Below, piece after piece: positions 43,342-51,808 of a stretch of 64,000 bases of DNA. The notes beneath the pieces were generated by a model that worked only from the letters and a program-made list of their open reading frames with translations, made no database searches and had not been told where the DNA came from. Location of the stretch: the NCBI RefSeq assembly GCF_003725295.1, contig NZ_QICB01000002.1, positions 456,620 through 520,619 on the forward strand, written 5' to 3'. The position numbers were made by a program, and so were the translations under genes. This stretch comes from Slackia faecicanis. Its GTDB lineage: Bacteria; Actinomycetota; Coriobacteriia; Coriobacteriales; Eggerthellaceae. The first letter of the stretch is position 1; each line of letters begins with the position of its first letter.

Positions 43342-44421
43342 CTAGATCACTTCGAACGTCAGGCTAGCCTCGAGAGGCGACACCATGCCGTCGGCCGTAC
43401 GGGCACGAACGGTGAGCTGGTACTCGCCGGCCTCCTCGAAGGAGGTCTCGAACTGCCAGTTGACCCACTTGTCGGCGGTAGCGCCTTCGGTCAGGCACTC
43501 GGTCCAGGTCTCGCCGCCGTCGAAGGAGAACTCGATGGCCTCGATGGCGCTGCCCAGGTCGTCGGCCACGCCCTCGAAGGTGATCGCGTCGCCGGCGAAG
43601 AACACGCAGCCGTCGGCGCTGTTCATGATCTCGATCTTGTTGCGGTACGCCGGATCGACGGACTGGACGTCGGGAACCTGGTCCTCGGCGGTCAGCTTGA
43701 TGTCGACGACGTTGCGCGTGAAGTAACGGGCGACGGTCTCGGGCATCCACAGCTGGGCGGAGGGACCGACTTCGCTCTTGAGCTTCTCGCCGTTGACCTC
43801 ATAGACCAGCAGCGCATCGCGGTCGAGGCAGTACTGCAGCGGCAGGGCCTGGCCGAAGCCGTCGGCGCCGTAAGCCGTCACGGTGTTCACGCCGTCCTCG
43901 AGGTCGGCCATGTCCACCACGGCCGCCAGAGGCACGCCCACGACGGCAGCCTGGCCGAACGGAGCGCCGGTCGCGCAAGAGCACACCATGGTCTGCTCTT
44001 CGGACTGCTCTTCCATGTCCTCGAGGTTCACGGAGAAGCTCTCCTTGATGTTGCCGCCCACGTTGATGTAGTAGGTCGCAACGCCCTCGGCGGCATCGCC
44101 CACGACAAGTTCGTTAGCGGGCTTGGAGCACATCGAGGTGATCGTCGTGCCGAACACGTTGAACAGATCGTCGTTGGGGGTCACGCCGTCCTGGTTGAAG
44201 AAGAACGTGCCCTCTTTGTCGGCGACCTTGACATAGTCGCTCTCTTCGAGCTGCAGCGTGTGCGAGTCGATGATGTAGCCGTTGTTCTCGTGCGTAGCGC
44301 CCTCGGGTGCATCCTGGCCGCCCAGGATCGTCGGGCCGCCCGCGGCGACGGCAACGCCGGTCATTCCCAGCAGAAGGGCGCCACCAGCCGCTCCTGCAGC
44401 CATTGCTTTCTTCTTATTCAT
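43342..44421 (-). CDS. Secreted sulfite-oxidase-fold protein with Ig-like dimerisation domain
   Basis: 359 residues. A Sec-type signal (MNKKKAMAAG...GVAVAAG) is followed by a divergent oxidoreductase molybdopterin-binding region with MVCSCATGAP (Cys147, Cys149) and VVGVPLAAVVD. A C-terminal Mo-co oxidoreductase dimerisation domain holds EFSFDGGETWTE. A Tat motif, expected for a cofactor-loaded enzyme, is missing, and the usual RNHxPVP region is not seen. It lies 23 bp downstream of the cytochrome fusion and is co-transcribed with it. It may be a redox partner or a cofactor-free structural homologue. Confidence 0.75.
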   Translation of the reverse strand: MNKKKAMAAGAAGGALLLGMTGVAVAAGGPTILGGQDAPEGATHENNGYIIDSHTLQLEESDYVKVADKEGTFFFNQDGVTPNDDLFNVFGTTITSMCSKPANELVVGDAAEGVATYYINVGGNIKESFSVNLEDMEEQSEEQTMVCSCATGAPFGQAAVVGVPLAAVVDMADLEDGVNTVTAYGADGFGQALPLQYCLDRDALLVYEVNGEKLKSEVGPSAQLWMPETVARYFTRNVVDIKLTAEDQVPDVQSVDPAYRNKIEIMNSADGCVFFAGDAITFEGVADDLGSAIEAIEFSFDGGETWTECLTEGATADKWVNWQFETSFEEAGEYQLTVRARTADGMVSPLEASLTFEVI

Positions 44422-44444
44422 AAGAAAACGCTCCTTCGTGTCGA

Positions 44445-46127
44445 CTATTCGTTCTCAAGACCGGTCGAGAACATCAGAGGCAGGTCGGAATCGGGACCGC
44501 CGGCCTTGATGACCTTGTCCTCGGCAGGCAGCTGGTCCATAGCGTTGACCATGACCTCATGCTCGCGGAAGCTCACTTCGCCCTGATCGGTGGTTGCGCG
44601 AACGCTCAGGCAGTAGGCGCCGTGCTCAGGCGGGGTCCACTCGAAGGTCCACCAGATCCAACGCTTGTTGTCGGTATCGCCCAAATCGTAGGTCGTCCAG
44701 GTCTCGCCATGGTCCATGGAGAACTCGAGCGTCTTGGCCTTGTGGTCGAAAGCGTCGACGTAACCCTGGAAGGTGTAGGGCTTGCCGGTCTCGATGATCA
44801 GGCCCTCAGGCGTGCCGCAAATCGTCGCGTTCGGGCGATTGACATGAGCGTCTTCCTGGTTCACCTGACCGCACACGCGCTCGTCCATAACGTCGGAGGA
44901 AACGATGTAGCCGGAGGGCTGCTTGGAGAAGACCTGAGCGTCATAGCTCTCGACCCAGTTGATGCAAGGGAAGCCGCGACGTGCGTCGAGGTACTCGCCG
45001 CCCATCTTGTAGACCAGATACTCGTTCTCGAGCATGGAGACGTCGATGCCGTTCTTGGAAGAACCGTCGGCACGGACGCAGCGGATGGAGTTGGTACCGT
45101 CGGTCATGCCGCCGGCGCGCTCGATCAGCCAGCTCACGGGAATGCCCGTGATCTCGGTCTGGCCGATGCCGCCGCCACCGGTCGGGTTAAGCTCGCAGAC
45201 CATCTTGGAAGCCTTGGTCACGACGGCGCCTTCGGCCTCGGCCTCGGCGATCAGGTCGACCAGCTTAGCGGTGTAGGGGTTGGGCACGTTGCCCTCGATG
45301 GTGATCTCCCACTCGTCCATCATGCTCTGGGGCAGGTCGAGGTCGAGAGCGGCATCGGAGCATGCATAGCGCATGTGGTCGTAGTAGCCGTGAACGAAGT
45401 CGTAGCTGTACAGCTCGTCCATGGTCTGGACCTTATCCTGCGTGAAGTCGAAGTTGCCCTCGACGTTCTCGACCGTGGTGATGCTGTCCTTCAAGGCGTC
45501 GTATTTCACGTTCTCCCACAGCTGCAGACCGTTGCCGTCGCCCGTGGCGGTGTGGCAGGACTCGCACGTGCCGTCGAAGCCGTCCTTGAACTTCTCGGAG
45601 TTGCGGCTGTTGAAGTGGATGCCGTGCATCAGACGACCGAACTCGTCGCCGTTGTCGCGATGGCAGGTGATGCACTGCTCGACGTCGCTGTAGGTCTCAA
45701 GATCTTTGTTGGGAAGCACAGCGTGGCGGTATTCCATGTTCATGACGGTCTCGTTGAGGTCGGCATGGCAGGAGTTGCAGCCCTTCTTGTCGGCATCCAG
45801 GTAGTAGGTGTTGTACGAAATGGTCCAGCTTTGCTGCATCCAGTGCGGGCACTCGTACTCGGAAGGAGTGCGCTGAACCAGCTTGCCGTTAGGAAGCTGG
45901 CGAATCTCAGGAGCGTACTCCTCGGCGATCTGGTCCCACTTCTCGTAGTTCTCGATGATGTACTCCTTGCCAGGATACTGCACATCGCCGTCGGGCTCGC
46001 CGCCGCGGACGATCTCTGCCGCGGTAGAAGCCGAATCGACTGCGAAGGCAGGCACCATGAGAGCCGACGCCGCAAGCACGGTTGCTATGCCTGTTACCAT
46101 GGCAGCGCGCTTCGTCACCTTCTTCAT
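44445..46127 (-). CDS. Triheme cytochrome c fused to a sulfite-oxidase-like domain
   Basis: 560 residues. A Sec signal (MKKVTKRAAM...VPAFA) is followed by three haem c motifs: CNSCH at 117-121, CITCH at 152-156 and CESCH at 188-192, with many His as likely sixth ligands. From about residue 245 a sulfite-oxidase-like domain begins (DEWEITIEGNVPNPYTAKLVD), with Cys311 in SKMVCELNPTGG where the Mo-Cys should be. It ends in a dimerisation domain with EFSMDHGETWTTYDL. The RNHxPVP Moco-binding segment appears as ACSDAALDLDLPQS. ATG 46127 is preferred over 46130 for RBS spacing. Predicted to be extracytoplasmic. Confidence 0.82.
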   Translation of the reverse strand: MKKVTKRAAMVTGIATVLAASALMVPAFAVDSASTAAEIVRGGEPDGDVQYPGKEYIIENYEKWDQIAEEYAPEIRQLPNGKLVQRTPSEYECPHWMQQSWTISYNTYYLDADKKGCNSCHADLNETVMNMEYRHAVLPNKDLETYSDVEQCITCHRDNGDEFGRLMHGIHFNSRNSEKFKDGFDGTCESCHTATGDGNGLQLWENVKYDALKDSITTVENVEGNFDFTQDKVQTMDELYSYDFVHGYYDHMRYACSDAALDLDLPQSMMDEWEITIEGNVPNPYTAKLVDLIAEAEAEGAVVTKASKMVCELNPTGGGGIGQTEITGIPVSWLIERAGGMTDGTNSIRCVRADGSSKNGIDVSMLENEYLVYKMGGEYLDARRGFPCINWVESYDAQVFSKQPSGYIVSSDVMDERVCGQVNQEDAHVNRPNATICGTPEGLIIETGKPYTFQGYVDAFDHKAKTLEFSMDHGETWTTYDLGDTDNKRWIWWTFEWTPPEHGAYCLSVRATTDQGEVSFREHEVMVNAMDQLPAEDKVIKAGGPDSDLPLMFSTGLENE

Positions 46128-46279
46128 CATTCCCCCTTCTTCATTGCGACGGTCGCCGTTTCCTACCCGAAAACGATCGCCGCCGCCCCCTATCGGACCC
46201 CTCGGGTCCATCTGACAGACTCGAGATTAGCCCTCCGCAAGGCGGGCGCGCATCAACACATCCGCGCTAAATGCCTGAT

Positions 46280-46297
46280 AAAGGGCATAGACCCTTT
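46280..46297. promoter_or_regulatory. Inverted repeat AAAGGG-N6-CCCTTT
   Basis: Palindrome in the 337-bp divergent gap (46128-46464) between the cytochrome/sulfite-oxidase-like operon and the second luxR gene. It is a candidate binding site for that regulator. No other feature is clear in the gap. Confidence 0.35.
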
Positions 46298-46464
46298 TGG
46301 TTGATGGGTGAAATGACCAGTACTGAGCCAATAGCGAGCCTTTCTCCGTAGACAGACGGGGACTTTTCACGGACAATGAAGGAACAGGTGATAAGACGTC
46401 CGCTCCCCGCGGTCGGAGAGAGCCGTACGACCGCAAAAACATGCAATATACCGAAGGAGAGGGA

Positions 46465-47961
46465 ATGCTCGCATCCTTTAAAGATGCCGGCCTTTGCGCG
46501 CTATTCGCCGCCATCGGCCTTACCGTCAACCTAACCTGGTGCACGCTCGCAGGGCACACGCCGGGGTTCACCGACGCCCTGTCAGGGTTCGGCGTGCCCG
46601 TCAACCAGCGCGCGTTCTTCCTCATGGGCATCCTTGCCATGAGCGTCGTACTCGCCGCGTTGCCGCGCAAAATGCGAGAGATGGAATCGTCGCTATGGCC
46701 CGTGGTCACGCTGCTGGCATCGGTCGGAACGGCATGCTTCGCCATCGCTTCCAGCCAGAGCGCCTTCCCTCCCGTCGCGCTCGCCGTCGGAGGCCTGCTG
46801 CTTTTCGGCGTGGGCTACTTCTGGCTCACGGCGCGCTTCGTGCTGCTGCTCGCGCGCACCCAGAGCTTCATGCCCACCATGATGTGTCTCGCCATATCGC
46901 TGATCGCCGAGCCCGCCTTGGTCTCGCTCGCCGAGCGTCTTCTCAGCACCGACGTGCAGGTATCCGCCGTCGTGCTGATGCCCATTCTTTCCACGGTGTT
47001 CTTCCAGTGCGCCCGCAGCGCGGCGTTCAAGCAGCGCAGCAGCGAAAAAACCGGCCGCACGGTATTCGGCGTGCCCTCGCGCCCGCGCGCTGAGCAGAAA
47101 AAAGGCATGCGCGACGATATCCGCGACGCCATCATCCTGATCGCCGCGGCGTCGCTGCTGCTGGCCACTGTGCGCAGTCTGAGCTTCGTCGGCCTGTGGG
47201 GCGAAGGCCACATCGACGAGTTCGACCACCCGTCCATGACGTCGAGTCCGCTGCTTTTCCTGGCCTACTGCCTCGGCCTGGCGGCGTTTTCCTATCTCGC
47301 CCTCGGACGCACCGAGAACTGGCCGCTGCGCCTGCGTTTCCAGCCGTCGTTCATCACGATCATCATCACGCTGTCCGTGTCCATGATCCTCGCCGGCGAC
47401 CAGAACGCCAACCCCGCCGTGCTCGACACGCTCATGAGGCTCAACGACTCGTTCTCGCACCTGATGTTCTGGGCGGTGGTGGCCATCCTGCTCGACCTGT
47501 CCACCATCCCCTCGTATCGCGTCATCGGCACGGCTACGGCGCTTTACGCTGCAGGGTCGATCGTCTGGGTGCTCTTCCTGGGCAAAGCCGACGCAGTCGA
47601 AAACCTCATCGTGATCGCTGCGATCTACGTGCTCTCCATCGCCTCGATGTATTACAGCTGGAACAAGCGCGAATCCGCGCCGAGCGACGCCGCCGCCGTG
47701 GTGACCGACGCCCTGGAACGCCGCTGCGCCGAGGTTTCCAAGAAATACAAGCTTTCGCCGCGCGAGAGCGAGATCTTGGTCCTGCTGGCCCAGGGCCGCA
47801 CGCGAACCTACATCCAGGAAGAACTGGTCTTGGCCGAAAACACCGTGAAGTCGCACGTCGCGCACATCTACACGAAACTCGGCATTCGCGACCGCCAGGA
47901 CATGATCGACATCGTCTTGGACATCGCCGACGCGAAAGACGACAAGCACGCCAAAGACTGA
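46465..47961 (+). CDS. LuxR-family regulator with 12-TM membrane sensor domain, copy 2
   Basis: 498 residues, built like the regulator at 41616: about 12 transmembrane helices and then a C-terminal LuxR HTH (KLSPRESEILVLLAQG, NTVKSHVAHIYTKLG, DRQDMIDIV). A basic linker at about residues 185-215 splits the helices into two groups of six. The ATG at 46465 has AAGGAGAGGGA upstream and is preferred to an ATG 24 bp earlier that would precede the RBS. It is divergent from the triheme/sulfite-oxidase-like operon, which it probably regulates. Confidence 0.88.
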   Translation: MLASFKDAGLCALFAAIGLTVNLTWCTLAGHTPGFTDALSGFGVPVNQRAFFLMGILAMSVVLAALPRKMREMESSLWPVVTLLASVGTACFAIASSQSAFPPVALAVGGLLLFGVGYFWLTARFVLLLARTQSFMPTMMCLAISLIAEPALVSLAERLLSTDVQVSAVVLMPILSTVFFQCARSAAFKQRSSEKTGRTVFGVPSRPRAEQKKGMRDDIRDAIILIAAASLLLATVRSLSFVGLWGEGHIDEFDHPSMTSSPLLFLAYCLGLAAFSYLALGRTENWPLRLRFQPSFITIIITLSVSMILAGDQNANPAVLDTLMRLNDSFSHLMFWAVVAILLDLSTIPSYRVIGTATALYAAGSIVWVLFLGKADAVENLIVIAAIYVLSIASMYYSWNKRESAPSDAAAVVTDALERRCAEVSKKYKLSPRESEILVLLAQGRTRTYIQEELVLAENTVKSHVAHIYTKLGIRDRQDMIDIVLDIADAKDDKHAKD

Positions 47962-47989
47962 CGCGCATTCCCCATATCTCGCGAACACG

Positions 47990-48023
47990 AAGCGCGCCTT
48001 CGCCCCTGCGGCGTGGCGCGCTT
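47990..48023 (+). terminator. Intrinsic terminator of the second luxR gene
   Basis: 9-bp stem AAGCGCGCC/GGCGCGCTT followed by TTCC on the plus strand, 28 bp past the stop and just before the convergent thioredoxin gene. Confidence 0.75.
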
Positions 48024-48036
48024 TTCCTATGCCGCG

Positions 48037-48354
48037 CTATTCCACGACCGCCAGCATCTCCTCGATGCGCTCACGCGGCACATAGCCCGTCACGGCATCG
48101 ACGCGGCGGCCGCCCGAGAACAGCAGCGTAGAGGGCGCGGCGGCCACGTCGAACGCCCAAGCCGCATCGGGGAACCGCACGATGTCCATGGCGGCGAAAC
48201 GGATGTGCGGATGCGCGTCCGCCATGTCCTCGAGCACGGCGGCAAGCGCATGGCACGGCCCGCACCCGGGGCTGAAGAATTCCACCAACACCGGCTGCTG
48301 CGCATCGGTCACCATGGCATCGAAGTTATCTTTGTCGAGTTCGATCAAACGCAT
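48037..48354 (-). CDS. Thioredoxin-family protein
   Basis: 105 residues with a CGPC active site at Cys31-Cys34 (FFSPGCGPCHAL), the thioredoxin rather than glutaredoxin dipeptide, and the cis-Pro loop AAPSTLLF. Length and order match a cytoplasmic thioredoxin. The thiol-disulfide role is clear, but its targets are unknown. The Trp that normally precedes the first Cys (WCGPC) is Gly here. It stands alone between the second luxR gene and argS, on the minus strand. Confidence 0.88.
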   Translation of the reverse strand: MRLIELDKDNFDAMVTDAQQPVLVEFFSPGCGPCHALAAVLEDMADAHPHIRFAAMDIVRFPDAAWAFDVAAAPSTLLFSGGRRVDAVTGYVPRERIEEMLAVVE

Positions 48355-48540
48355 GGCGCATCACCTCCGTATCTGCGGCGCAGAGACCGCATGAAGCCTT
48401 TCGCCGCATTGTCGGACGATGCGGACGGCCGTCAAGCGCAAGCGCGGCACGCTTCGGCGGCTGGAAAGCCATTGCCGGCGAACCGTACGACGAGGAATGG
48501 AATCGGGTCCGCCGCTCCCCCGCGCTGCTTCGCCCGCAAA

Positions 48541-48566
48541 AAAGGGAACCCTCGCGGGTTCCCTTT
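48541..48566 (-). terminator. Intrinsic terminator of argS
   Basis: 11-bp perfect stem AAAGGGAACCC/GGGTTCCCTTT with a 4-nt loop and, on the minus strand, a run of TTTTTT. It lies about 45 bp past argS. The 48355-48609 gap shows no gene. Confidence 0.92.
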
Positions 48567-48609
48567 GCATTCATATGTTCGCACGGATGCGAGGGCCCGA
48601 AGGCTCCTT

Positions 48610-50334
48610 CTACATGCGCTGCGGAGAGGAGATGCCCAGGATGCCGAGCGTCGTGGAAAGCACGATGCGGGTGGCGTCGCACAGGGCCAGACGGGCCTGC
48701 TTGACCTTCTCGTCCTCGACCTTGAGCACCGGGCAGTTCGTATAGAACTGGTGGAACAGGCTGGCCAGGTCCTGAGCGTAGTGCGTCAGGCGGAACGGAG
48801 CGCGGTCGCGGGCGGCCAGGGCGATCAGATCGCCGAACTCGCTCATCTTGCGCATGAGGGCGAACTCGGAAGGATCGGTGAGCACGCTCAGGTCCACGTC
48901 GGCCGGGATGCACTCGGCGGCAACGGCGTCCATGTCCAGATTGTCTTCGCCCGAATGGCCGGACGCGTCGCGCAGCAGCTTGCAGATGCGGGCGTGCGCG
49001 TACTGGTCGTAGTACACCGGGTTGGAGGAGTCCTGCTTCTTGGCGACGTCGATATCGAAGTCGATCGGCTGCTCGCTGGAGCGGCTGAGCATGTAGTAGC
49101 GCGTGGCGTCGATGCCGACCTCGTCGATGAGCTCTTCGAAGGTGATCATTTCGCCGGTACGCTTGGACATACGGACGGGCTTGCCGTCGCGGAACAGGTT
49201 GACCAGCTGGCCGAGCATGATCTCGAGCGCGCCGGGATAGCCCATGGCGGACAGAACGGCGGCCACGCGGGCGATGTAGCCGTGGTGGTCGGCGCCCCAG
49301 ATGTTGATCAGGTGGTCGAAGCCGCGCAGCTTCTTCCAGTAGTGGTAGGCCACGTCGGAAGCGAAGTAGGTGTAGTCGCCGTCGGCCTTGCGCACGACAC
49401 GGTCCTTCTCGTCGCCGTACTTGGAGGAGCGGAACCACACGGCGCCGTCCTGGTCGTAAATGTCGCCCTGGTCGCGCAGGTTGCCCAGGCAGAAGTCGAA
49501 CGGGCTCTTGCCGTCGAACTCGTCGGAGGGAATGTACATCTCGCGCTCGGACTGCCAACGCTCGAAGTGGTTGCCGAAGCGGTTGGTGATGTCGCGGAAC
49601 ATCTTCATGATGTAGGCGTAGCCGTACTCGCGGAACTCGACCATGCGCTCGTTCTCATCGGCGTCGACCCACTTGTCGCCGTCGCGGTCGATGATTTCTT
49701 TGGCGATGTCGTTGACGTACAGGCCGTTGTAGCCGCCCTCGGGCACCTCGACGTCTTCATGGCCGAGCTGCTGCAGGTAACGGGCGGCGATGGACAGGCC
49801 GAACTTGTCCATCTGGACGCCGTGGTCGTTGATGTAGAACTCCTCGAACACGTCGTAGCCGGCGTGGCGCATCAGGTTCGCCGTGGCGGAACCCAGCGCG
49901 GCCCAGCGGCCGTGGCCCACGTGCATGGGGCCGGTGGGGTTGGCGGAGATGTATTCGATGTTGACCTTGCGCATGCCCTCGGGCACGGTGCCGCGGCCGT
50001 AATCGCCCTTCTCGGAGCGGACCTTGGTCACGACGTCCTGCAGGGCGTCGTTGTTCAGGTAGAAGTTAATGAAACCGGGGCCTGCGATCTCGACCTTGTT
50101 CACCAGCGTGTTCTCAGGGATGGCGTCGACGATGACCTGAGCGATTTCGCGGGGATTCTTCTTAGCGAGCTTCGCGCAACGCATAGCGGCCGTGCATGCC
50201 CAATCGCCGTGACCCTCGTCTCGGGGTCGCTCGAGCGTGATTTCGGGAGCGTTTTCCATCTGAAGTTTGCCGGATGCGATGGCCGCGTCCAGCGCAGCGC
50301 CGATAAGCTGCGTCAGTTCCTCGCGAGGTTGCAT
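48610..50334 (-). CDS. argS: Arginyl-tRNA synthetase
   Basis: 574 residues. Class I synthetase signatures are present: HVGH in GPMHVGHGRWAALG and a KMSKS-type loop VRMSKRTGEM. The N-terminal Add-1 domain and the C-terminal DALR anticodon-binding domain (ending LCDATRIVLSTTLGILGISSPQRM) fit a full-length ArgS, which charges tRNA-Arg. The ATG at 50334 has AAGGAA upstream; the longer frame upstream is non-native. Confidence 0.97.
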   Translation of the reverse strand: MQPREELTQLIGAALDAAIASGKLQMENAPEITLERPRDEGHGDWACTAAMRCAKLAKKNPREIAQVIVDAIPENTLVNKVEIAGPGFINFYLNNDALQDVVTKVRSEKGDYGRGTVPEGMRKVNIEYISANPTGPMHVGHGRWAALGSATANLMRHAGYDVFEEFYINDHGVQMDKFGLSIAARYLQQLGHEDVEVPEGGYNGLYVNDIAKEIIDRDGDKWVDADENERMVEFREYGYAYIMKMFRDITNRFGNHFERWQSEREMYIPSDEFDGKSPFDFCLGNLRDQGDIYDQDGAVWFRSSKYGDEKDRVVRKADGDYTYFASDVAYHYWKKLRGFDHLINIWGADHHGYIARVAAVLSAMGYPGALEIMLGQLVNLFRDGKPVRMSKRTGEMITFEELIDEVGIDATRYYMLSRSSEQPIDFDIDVAKKQDSSNPVYYDQYAHARICKLLRDASGHSGEDNLDMDAVAAECIPADVDLSVLTDPSEFALMRKMSEFGDLIALAARDRAPFRLTHYAQDLASLFHQFYTNCPVLKVEDEKVKQARLALCDATRIVLSTTLGILGISSPQRM

Positions 50335-50413
50335 AGGTTCCTTCCCTTTCGTTCGAGCTGAGACCGCATGCCGCACCGGACGGCATGGGCTGAAAATACC
50401 TATAAGCTTTCTG

Positions 50414-50422
50414 ATTGTACCA
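50414..50422 (-). promoter_or_regulatory. Extended -10 promoter of argS
   Basis: On the minus strand TGGTACAAT (TG-N-TACAAT), about 80 bp before the argS start. The 482-bp gap 50335-50816 is AT-rich in its middle, contains several ATGCAT-type palindromes, and has no gene. Confidence 0.5.
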
Positions 50423-50643
50423 TGCAGGGCACCAGGCGTTTCCCGCGCGTCCGAAAAGGGAGGAACGCCCGTTCTTGGACAGCTGCACAAAAATAGCCGA
50501 CATCTTGGCCGCTTGAAATAATGCATTTGCATGCATATATCTTCATAAAAAGGCTTTTTTGAGGAATATCGTAAATTTATTCGGTTAAAAACCTCGCGAG
50601 TATGCACAAACTTAGCATCACACGAACTTCACATTTAATGGAC

Positions 50644-50668
50644 TGCATAAGGAATATACCTTTATGCA
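50644..50668. promoter_or_regulatory. Imperfect inverted repeat TGCATAAGG-N6-CCTTTATGCA
   Basis: Nearly symmetrical site (one-base bulge) about 150 bp upstream of the methyltransferase that starts the molybdenum-cofactor gene group. It may be an operator for that transcript. Confidence 0.35.
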
Positions 50669-50816
50669 TCGCGTTTCCGAGCCTCGCTGCACGAGCGGTC
50701 GCGCGCTTCGACGCTTCGCGTTATCATGTCCGAGAATAATGCACATACCCCGGATTCCGGCCCGCTCGCGACCGGCGGGGTCGCCGCGACACGTCGCGCC
50801 GAACGCAGGAGGGTCC

Positions 50817-51695
50817 ATGATCGACTTCGAAAAAGAATGGGAGCTCGTCCAGCAAACGCGCCCCAAGCCCAACGACGCCCAGGGCTGGAACAAGCGTTCC
50901 GCGCGCTACGACAACAAAGACATGAAGAACGCCTACGCGGAAGACTTCCTGAAGCTCGCCGACATCCGCCCGAACGAATCGGTCTTCGACATGGGATGCG
51001 GCACGGGCACGCTGGCCGTCATGCTGGCCGAGCGCGGCTGCGACGTGCATGCGGCCGACTTCAGCGACGGCATGCTGGCCAAGCTGGCTGAAAACGCCGC
51101 CGTCCGCGGCGTCGATGGCATCGACGCCTTCAAGATGAGCTGGGAAGACGACTGGTCCGCCTTCGGTATCGAAGACGACATGGTGGACGTGGCCATCGCG
51201 TCGCGCTCCATGTCTGTCGCGCGATTGGACGAAGCGATCGACAAGCTCACGCACGTCGCGCGCCGCAAGTGCTGCATCACCATGACCACAGGCACGGCGC
51301 CCTATGTGGACAGCCGCATCCTTTCGGCGATCGGCGTGCCCGCGGCCTCGACGAAAGACTACCTGTACGCCTTCGGCATCCTGGCCCAGAAAGGCCTCGA
51401 GCCCAAGGTCGACTACATCTATTCGACGCGCAAAGACACCTTCGACTCCCACGCCGACGCCATGGCCGACTTCACGCGCATGATCGACCGCTGCGGCACG
51501 CCTTTGACCGACGCCGAACGCGCCGCGGCATGCGAGCGCCTTTCCGCCTGGCTCGAACAGCACATCGTGGAAAACCCCGACGCGGGCAAGCCCGACCGCA
51601 AGGGCGTGCCCGAAGGCCTGCTGTGTCTCGACGTGCTGCGCACCGTGTCGTGGGCCTTCATTTCCTGGAACACCCGCCCTCAAAGCGCTTATTAA
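50817..51695 (+). CDS. Class I SAM-dependent methyltransferase
   Basis: 292 residues with SAM motif I VFDMGCGTGTLAV near 56-68 and following acidic motifs (HAADFSDGML, EDDMVDVAIASRS). It looks like a small-molecule methyltransferase; the target is unknown. GGAGG lies 5 nt before the ATG at 50817. It reads into moeA and mogA on the plus strand (114-bp gap), so a link to molybdenum metabolism or to a redox cofactor is possible, but it may only share the transcript. Confidence 0.8.
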   Translation: MIDFEKEWELVQQTRPKPNDAQGWNKRSARYDNKDMKNAYAEDFLKLADIRPNESVFDMGCGTGTLAVMLAERGCDVHAADFSDGMLAKLAENAAVRGVDGIDAFKMSWEDDWSAFGIEDDMVDVAIASRSMSVARLDEAIDKLTHVARRKCCITMTTGTAPYVDSRILSAIGVPAASTKDYLYAFGILAQKGLEPKVDYIYSTRKDTFDSHADAMADFTRMIDRCGTPLTDAERAAACERLSAWLEQHIVENPDAGKPDRKGVPEGLLCLDVLRTVSWAFISWNTRPQSAY

Positions 51696-51808
51696 CCGGC
51701 GCGTGCCGTCCGCGCAGCAGCCGGACGGCACGCGCCGCCCCTCCATCCGCCGGCGCCTCCGCGCCGCGACCAGCGCCCATGCACATGGGCCCGAAAGAAA
51801 GGACCGCT

